A stretch of DNA of 11,513 nt. Source: an uncultured Actinomycetes bacterium (lineage in GTDB: Bacteria > Actinomycetota > Thermoleophilia > Solirubrobacterales > Solirubrobacteraceae). A model generated the notes under the pieces. The model ran no database searches, was not told the DNA's origin, and worked only from the letters and a program-made list of their open reading frames with translations. This document shows, one piece after another, positions 7,262 through 11,513 of this stretch. Each line of letters opens with the position of its first letter. The stretch's first letter is position 1. The position numbers and the translations under genes are program-made. The stretch covers positions 1 through 11,513 of the forward strand of contig CALAQT010000006.1 of assembly GCA_937888775.1 (NCBI GenBank). The letters are read 5' to 3'.

Positions 7262-8827
7262 ATGCAAATCACAAACCGCCTCGCGCGGACGGCCGGCCTT
7301 CGGGCCGGCCGGGCCGCGGGGCTCCTAGCGGCGTGCGTGACGCTGGGCTTCTGCCTCGCGCCGGCGCAGGCCGTCGCATCAACGGGTGCCCTGACCACCC
7401 AGCAGCGCGCGGTGCTGCAGGGGATCGCGGCTGACACCTGGAAGTTCTACGGGGCCGACGTAGACCCCACCATGCACCTGCCGCTGGACAACCTCGGGCC
7501 TGGCACGACGCGTGGCACCTACACCTCGGCGGCCAACGAGGGCGTCTACCTGTGGGCGATCGTGGCCGCCCATGACCTGGGGCTGATCGGCCGCGACAAG
7601 GCCGACTCGCTGGTGCGAGCGAACCTGGACGAGGTCTCGACGCTGGACCGCTTCGACGGCTTCCTGTTCCAGTGGTATGACACCAACAACGGCCAGGTGC
7701 TGCTCAATCCAGGGCTGGGCGACTGCGCTCAAGTCGGCGGGACGACTGACAACTGCTCGTTCGTCTCGGCGGTCGACAACGGCTGGTATGCGTCAGGGCT
7801 GATCGAGGTTCGCCAGGGGCTGCCCGACGAGGCGTCGCTGGCCAGCAAGCTGCTGAAGCCGATGGACTTCTCGATCTACTACGACAACCGCGCGCAGACC
7901 GACTGCAACGTCAACCAGGCGTTGCCGAACGCGCACACCGGGGCGATGTACGGCGGGTTCTACAAGGGCGTCGGGCCTGCTCCATACCACGTCGACACGC
8001 TCTATAGCGACCCCCGGATCGCGATGTACATGGGGATGGGCCGTAATCAGATGCCCGGCGACGTCTGGTGGCGCTCGTGGCGGACGCTTCCGCCCAAGCG
8101 CTGCTCCACCGACCCGGACTTCTCGTGGCAGGGTCAGTGGCCGACCCCCGGCTACTGGCACACCTACACCGATCCCCAGTCGGGCAAGCAGTTCCCCGTC
8201 TGGGAGGGCCACTACGTCTACCCGGGCACCAACCTGCGCTTCGTGCCGACCTTCGCGGGCGGCATGTTCGAAGGGCTGATGGCCAACCTGGTCGTCCCCG
8301 AGACGACCTGGGGGACGCACAGCCTCGGGCTCGACGACGCGCTCTGGGCCCAGGTCCAGATCAAGTACGCGACGCAGGTCCTGAAGTACCCGGTGTGGGG
8401 GATCTCGCCCTCGAGCACGCCCGATGACACCGGCAACTACTCCGGCTACGGGGTCGAGGGTCTGGCGTTCACGACGCCCGAGGAGGGGCTGGCGCAGTGC
8501 ACGACGTGTGCGAGCGAGGCGGCGGTGAGCCCGCACGCCTCGGCGATCGCGCTGCCGGTCGCGCCCCAGCAGGCCTACGCCAACCTGCAGGCGCTGCGGA
8601 CGCTGTACCCGGACATCTACACCAGCGATGGCGGGTTCTACGACGCGGTCAACCCGACGACGGGCTCGGTCGGCCACCGCCGGCTGGTGCTCGACCAGTC
8701 GATGATCATGGCCGCGATCGATGACGCGCTCAACGGTGGGGCGCTGCAGAACAACTTCGCGAAGGACCCGATCTCCTGGGCCGCGAAGACCTACCTATCG
8801 ATGGAGCACATGTCGATCGGCCAGTGA
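7262..8827 (+). CDS. Secreted GH144/glycoamylase-like protein, probable endo-beta-1,2-glucanase
   Basis: The 521-residue protein has a signal peptide (Arg-rich residues 6-17, hydrophobic 19-34, cut near AQA-VAS around 37-40). The rest matches the glycoamylase-like (PF10091)/GH144 pattern of an alpha/alpha-toroid enzyme. Visible segments are TSAANEGVYLWAI (from residue 88), DNGWYASGLIEV, DVWWRSW (267-273), WEGHYVYPG (314-322), FAGGMFEGLM (331-340) and WGISPSS (379-385). Characterised GH144 enzymes cut beta-1,2-glucan internally to sophoro-oligosaccharides. The older label glucoamylase comes from the Pfam name and should not be read as starch activity. Several Cys suit an extracytoplasmic protein. 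The start is 8 bases after the GH3 stop, with only a weak AGG-containing ribosome site, so translation may be coupled. The gene is intact and full length. Family confidence is high; beta-1,2 specificity is supported by the neighbour but not proven. Confidence 0.88.
   Translation: MQITNRLARTAGLRAGRAAGLLAACVTLGFCLAPAQAVASTGALTTQQRAVLQGIAADTWKFYGADVDPTMHLPLDNLGPGTTRGTYTSAANEGVYLWAIVAAHDLGLIGRDKADSLVRANLDEVSTLDRFDGFLFQWYDTNNGQVLLNPGLGDCAQVGGTTDNCSFVSAVDNGWYASGLIEVRQGLPDEASLASKLLKPMDFSIYYDNRAQTDCNVNQALPNAHTGAMYGGFYKGVGPAPYHVDTLYSDPRIAMYMGMGRNQMPGDVWWRSWRTLPPKRCSTDPDFSWQGQWPTPGYWHTYTDPQSGKQFPVWEGHYVYPGTNLRFVPTFAGGMFEGLMANLVVPETTWGTHSLGLDDALWAQVQIKYATQVLKYPVWGISPSSTPDDTGNYSGYGVEGLAFTTPEEGLAQCTTCASEAAVSPHASAIALPVAPQQAYANLQALRTLYPDIYTSDGGFYDAVNPTTGSVGHRRLVLDQSMIMAAIDDALNGGALQNNFAKDPISWAAKTYLSMEHMSIGQ
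7290..7311 (+). promoter_or_regulatory. UUCG-capped GC-only hairpin in the early GH144 coding region
   Basis: GGCCGGCC, a TTCG loop and GGCCGGCC form an 8-bp perfect stem, extended to 9 by the outer C-G pair. In RNA the C(UUCG)G loop is one of the most stable tetraloops known. It lies 28 bases after the start codon, within the signal-peptide codons. It could slow ribosomes or affect mRNA stability, or be a by-product of Arg/Ala/Gly codons. Confidence 0.4.
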
Positions 8828-8836
8828 CCGACAGCG

Positions 8837-8878
8837 GGCAAGCGCGCGCCCTTCTGGATCGGGGGGCGCGCGCTCGCC
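8837..8878. terminator. Strong hairpin between convergent genes
   Basis: An 11-bp perfect inverted repeat (AGCGCGCGCCC at 8841-8851 and GGGCGCGCGCT at 8864-8874) extends by three more pairs across one mismatch. It begins 10 bases after the GH144 stop and ends 14 bases from the stop of the convergent membrane-protein gene. It can serve both strands as a terminator, although there is no clear T-run on either side. Confidence 0.7.
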
Positions 8879-8891
8879 ACGATCGGATCGC

Positions 8892-9527
8892 TCACCGGTA
8901 GGTGAACTGCCCGGCGTCGATCACCGTCCCGTCGAGCGTCGCAACGCGGACGGGGACGGGTTTCGTCGGCGCCGGAACGAACGCCGGGACCTTGGGCACT
9001 GACAGCACCGCTTCGCCGTTTGAGACCGGCGACTGGGCGATCTCGCCGATGTGGTTGTCGAACACGACCCACACCGATGCGCGGGTCTGTGACGGCGGCG
9101 TCAGCCCAGTGACCTGAACCTCGAACGTTGTGCCCTGTGTGCCGTGGTCGGGCACAACCTTCGCACTCGCGATGCTCTGGGGCGTGAACGCCTTCTTCCC
9201 CACGTAGCCGGCGGCCGAGACGCTGGTCAGGCCGAGTAGCACGTCGGGGATCTTCGGCAGCCCGTGGAGCGGGCTGACGTAGACGCTGCCGACGACGTAG
9301 ACCAGCGCGACCAGGTTGAACAGCACGTACTGCAGGTCACCCAGATCGGTGTTGCCGGCGTCGTCGTTGACGAGGTCGCCCGGCGACGGCGAGCCCGCCT
9401 GTGACTTTGCCGACGGGTTGTTTGAGACCTGCTGGTTGACGATCCCCTTCGCGGCGATCGCGGCACCGAGCGGGCCGCCGAACAGGACGGCGTACTGGCC
9501 CACCACGCCCGATCGGCCGGTCGTCAC
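8892..9527 (-). CDS. Membrane protein with C-terminal TIG/IPT-like domain, probably 5'-truncated
   Basis: From the in-frame GTG at 9527 this gives 211 residues. A hydrophobic segment lies near residues 8-30, then a loop with QQVSNNPSAK, a second membrane helix within LQYVLFNLVALVYVVGSVYV (about 65-86) and a possible third (VLLGLTSVSAAGYVG). The C-terminal 90 residues are beta-rich. They begin with a P-D-H-G-T-Q-G-T-T-F pattern like that of TIG/IPT immunoglobulin-like folds and end in GQFTYR. The pattern SNNPSAK, DLGDLQYVLFNLVAL, PDVLLGLTSVSAAGYVGKKA resembles bacterial membrane proteins of unknown function. The frame stays open upstream to 9632, but that part is antisense to MFS codons and not protein-like. 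No good ribosome site precedes the GTG, so the true N-terminus was probably cut off at the junction near 9530. The function is unknown. Confidence 0.65.
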   Translation of the reverse strand: MTTGRSGVVGQYAVLFGGPLGAAIAAKGIVNQQVSNNPSAKSQAGSPSPGDLVNDDAGNTDLGDLQYVLFNLVALVYVVGSVYVSPLHGLPKIPDVLLGLTSVSAAGYVGKKAFTPQSIASAKVVPDHGTQGTTFEVQVTGLTPPSQTRASVWVVFDNHIGEIAQSPVSNGEAVLSVPKVPAFVPAPTKPVPVRVATLDGTVIDAGQFTYR

Positions 9528-9537
9528 AAGCGCCCCC

Positions 9538-10524
9538 GGGCTGTTCCTGCTCTCCCGGATGGGCGCCTCCACCGGCACCGTGACCAGTTCGGTGTACATG
9601 TTCGTTCTCGGCGTCGGGATCGAAGGCGTCATGCAGGTGCTCGTGATCGCGGTGCAGAACGCGGTCGCCTACGAGGACCTCGGCGCCGCCACCTCGGGCG
9701 CGACGTTCTTTCGCTCGATGAGAGGCTCGTTCGGGACCGCGGTGTTCGGTGCGATCTTCGCCAACCTGCTGACCGGAAACCTCAAGCACTACCTCGCGGG
9801 CGCCAAGCTCCCGTCCAGCCTGACCGGAGCGAGCGTCAGCCCCGCAGCGCTGGCGAAGCTCCCCGCGGCCGCGCACGGCGGCTACGTGCAGGCTTACGCC
9901 CACTCGCTGCAGACCGTGTTCCTGGTCGCTGTCCCGATCGCGGCGGTCGCGTTCGCGCTGACGTGGCTGCTGCCCGAGCTCAAACTGCGCAAGACCGCCA
10001 AGGCGGTCGACCCAGGCGCCTTTGTCATGCCCACGGACCGAAGCTCGGTGCAGGAGATGGAGCGGGCCCTCACCGTCCTCGCCCGCCGGGAGAACCGAGG
10101 CGAGGCGTTGGGTCGCCTCGCCGCCCGCGCCGGGCTCGAAATCGAGCCCGCCGTCTGCTGGCTCTTGTTGCGCATCGCTCGTCACCCCGACTACGACGTA
10201 AGCCAGCTCGCTCGCGAGCCCGCGATCGACTGCGACCGAATCCAGCATTTGATCAACGGCATGGCAGAAGCTGGGCTGGTGAGGACCCCGGCAGGCGGAC
10301 CCAAACAGCCTCCGATCCTCACAACCGCCGGCCGCGGCGCGGTTGACCAACTCGTCGCCGCCCGCAGGCAAGGGCTCGCCGAGCTGCTCGACGGCTGGTC
10401 GCCCGACGAGCACGCCGAGCTCCTCGCGCTCGTACGCAGACTCACCGCCGAGCTGCTCGACGACGACCACTACGCCCTACCACACGAACTGGGCGAGGCC
10501 GCTGTCACCGTGAACTCCCGATGA
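9538..10524 (+). pseudogene. DHA2-type MFS transporter with C-terminal MarR-like domain, 5'-truncated
   Basis: DHA2-type MFS proteins are proton-driven drug exporters with 14 membrane helices. Only the last part is present: a segment starting GLFLLSRMGAST, the conserved VMQVLVIAVQNAVAYEDLGA and ATSGATFFRS-GSFGTAVFGAIF stretches, and the final helix (FLVAVPIAAVAFALTWLLP). About 160 residues of a cytosolic winged-helix/MarR-like domain follow (residues about 165-328 here), ending in LTTAGRGAVDQLVAARR and a long acidic helix. MFS-MarR fusions of this type occur in actinobacteria. About 400 N-terminal codons are missing. The frame is open upstream to 9316, but that part is antisense to the neighbouring gene; the first in-frame ATG inside the homologous part is at 9559. 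Two changes in normally Gly-rich places (GIEGVMQ, SMRGSFG) suggest relaxed selection. A working transporter is unlikely. Confidence 0.75.
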
Positions 10525-10706
10525 CCCTCATGCTGGCTCACCCAATCGGCATTTCGGCTGCTCTTACAGGCTTGTTAGCTCCAGGTTCGGCGGATGCGTT
10601 GAAATCGTCCAATGGCCACTACTGAGAACGCCGATCACCCACGCCGCAAAGCCGACATCGGGCTCCGCGCCGCACCAACCAGCCAGCATCTCCCGAAGAA
10701 CCCATC
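10525..10706. other. Short intergenic region after the MFS gene
   Basis: No hairpin terminator or promoter stands out. A frame starting with ATG at 10612 gives Thr/Ala/Pro-rich sequence that does not look like a protein. Confidence 0.3.
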
Positions 10707-10862
10707 ATGCACGACCAGCCGCACAAACCAATCCCCGCCGACCGCGAACGCCAAAGCCGCGACCGGCGCTACGCGCGCGCCCTCGACGGCTGGCTCGCAA
10801 GCCGCATCCGGACCCGCGCACGCGCGCGCCGCAGCGCCAGGCGCGACATGCGGCCAAGCTAG
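10707..10862 (+). CDS. Possible small arginine-rich protein (51 aa)
   Basis: The frame from ATG at 10707 to TAG at 10860-10862 encodes 51 residues. An N-terminal MHDQPHKPIPADRERQ is followed by RRYARALDGWLASRIRTRAR and a basic tail, ending DMRPS. About 84 percent of third codon positions are G or C, and the composition (one Trp, one Tyr, amphipathic basic helix) is more protein-like than the overlapping frames. A weak GAAGAA lies about 8 bases upstream. Such a basic peptide could bind nucleic acid, but no family is recognised and it may be a chance frame. Confidence 0.3.
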   Translation: MHDQPHKPIPADRERQSRDRRYARALDGWLASRIRTRARARRSARRDMRPS

Positions 10863-11333
10863 CGGTCAAGCCGACACCTGACCCGTCTGTCCACACGCTG
10901 GTCGGGGCAAACGAAGGCGAACCACGACCCCGGTTCTGCGATCAGGTCGAGCAGCGGCACCGCCGACTAGTTCGCGACGAACGCGGTCACGACGGAAGCG
11001 ACGGACGCGACGGCGGGCGCGTTCGCATGAAGAGACGACCGCTTGCGCAGGCAGAGCATCTGTCCTGACCTCCGCCCGGATCTCTTCCCGGTTGGACGAT
11101 CTGCAGCAGTGGTCGAGTTGTCGACGCCGAGACGCCCGGATTGCCGGGCGATGCGGCAGTCGACGCTTGATCTGGCGGGCGCCTCCGAGCACTATCGCTC
11201 CGCCAGCAAAGCGGTCACCCAGAACGGCCGGATCGGCCCGATCGGCTGTTTCGCTGCGGAACGGCGGCAGAAGTCGGCGCGGATACGCGGGGCGCTCCCG
11301 CTCCCGCATCGCGAAAGCGGAAGCGAACTGACC
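10863..11333. other. Right-flank region without a recognisable gene
   Basis: About 470 bases with open frames on both strands, none with a recognisable domain or good start. A + strand frame opening at TTG 11043 runs to a stop at 11346-11348 inside the inverted repeat. Its second half (VTQNGRIGPIGCFAAERR) is weakly protein-like, but I cannot support it as a gene. Confidence 0.35.
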
Positions 11334-11361
11334 ACTTCAGAGAAGTAGCGTTCTCTGAAGT
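11334..11361. promoter_or_regulatory. Perfect 11-bp inverted repeat, candidate operator
   Basis: The arms ACTTCAGAGAA (11334-11344) and TTCTCTGAAGT (11351-11361) are exact reverse complements around a 6-base spacer. The arms are richer in A+T than the surroundings, as regulator sites often are. Related pieces occur downstream: CAGAGAAC at 11380-11387 and CTTCAGAGA at 11422-11430. The right arm overlaps a possible -10 box, so a bound repressor would block transcription to the right. It could alternatively be a recombinase binding site. Confidence 0.5.
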
Positions 11362-11366
11362 AAACT
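11361..11366 (+). promoter_or_regulatory. Possible -10 element of a leaderless transcript
   Basis: TAAACT fits the actinobacterial TANNNT -10 consensus and lies 6 bases before GTG at 11373, the spacing expected if transcription starts at the start codon. The -35 region would fall inside the inverted repeat. There is no Shine-Dalgarno site before the GTG, which suits leaderless initiation. Confidence 0.35.
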
Positions 11367-11372
11367 TCGGGT

Positions 11373-11513
11373 GTGGCTACAGAGAACGCGCAGAAGCGCG
11401 GCGGCCGGGAGGCCGGATCCGCTTCAGAGATACGACCGCCGTCCCGGGGCGTCGTCGCGGCCGCGCTCCGCTGGAGCTGCCCGACCCGTTCGGCGCGGTG
11501 CTCGACGAGTACA
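11373..11513 (+). CDS. Partial reading frame running off the window, unidentified
   Basis: From GTG at 11373 the frame is open to the window end and begins VATENAQKRGGREAGSASEI. Its last part (ALRWSCPTRSARCSTST) is not protein-like. In the frame read as ATC at 11417-11419, the end of the window instead gives LELPDPFGAVLDEY, which looks like real protein but has no start codon upstream before 11373. Either a frameshift lies around 11420-11460 or only one of the two is coding. The DPFGAVLDEY stretch might be the start of an N-terminal helical domain such as those of tyrosine recombinases, but too little is visible to identify it. Confidence 0.25.
   Translation, partial: MATENAQKRGGREAGSASEIRPPSRGVVAAALRWSCPTRSARCSTST

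Noticed and set aside
7793..8677. A 294-codon open frame on the - strand opposite the GH144-like gene
   Set aside because: It is a shadow of the real gene; the Arg/Val/Gly-rich translation has no start signal or motif.
9316..9537. An in-frame upstream extension of the MFS fragment on the + strand
   Set aside because: The extension is antisense to the membrane-protein gene and its translation shows no membrane helices of the MFS type, so it is not the missing N-terminus.
9337..10470. A 377-codon open frame on the - strand opposite the MFS fragment
   Set aside because: The + strand translation carries clear DHA2 and winged-helix sequence, so this frame is its shadow.
10560..10600. A GGTTCG stretch resembling a tRNA T-loop
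   Set aside because: No matching acceptor, D or anticodon arms are found around it.

Overview
The window is GC-rich DNA in the style of Actinomycetota: Shine-Dalgarno sites, secreted enzymes, an MMPL transporter and a DHA2-type transporter with a fused winged-helix domain. A soil lineage such as Thermoleophilia would fit, but nothing in the sequence fixes the class. No rRNA, tRNA, CRISPR array or complete mobile element was seen.

The clearest functional unit is an intact two-gene operon at 4839-8827 on the + strand. It encodes a secreted BglX-type GH3 beta-glucosidase followed, 8 bases later, by a secreted protein of the glycoamylase-like/GH144 family, whose characterised members are endo-beta-1,2-glucanases. 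The same pairing is known from beta-1,2-glucan-degrading loci in other bacteria. The likely joint job is extracellular breakdown of beta-1,2-glucan, such as rhizobial cyclic glucan, to sophoro-oligosaccharides and glucose. Upstream there is a terminator-like hairpin (4724-4745) and a perfect 14-bp palindrome with a central CG (4756-4769), a candidate operator. A strong hairpin (8837-8878) follows the operon.

Both flanks of the operon are damaged. To the left lie a lipoprotein gene on the - strand (1651-2361), whose C-terminal domain continues in another frame to 1472, and an MMPL transporter gene (3073-4717) that lacks about its first 190 codons and carries a one-base frameshift in a C run at 4278-4281. 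To the right, a membrane protein with a TIG/IPT-like end (8892-9527, - strand) abuts within about 10 bases an MFS transporter lacking most of its N-terminal half (9538-10524, + strand). That point looks like a rearrangement or assembly junction.

The outer parts (1-1470, 2377-3060 and 10525-11513) contain little recognisable coding sequence. They hold two weak small-ORF candidates (585-821 and 10707-10862) and, at the right end, a perfect 11-bp inverted repeat (11334-11361). This repeat overlaps a possible promoter in front of an unidentified reading frame that runs off the window.
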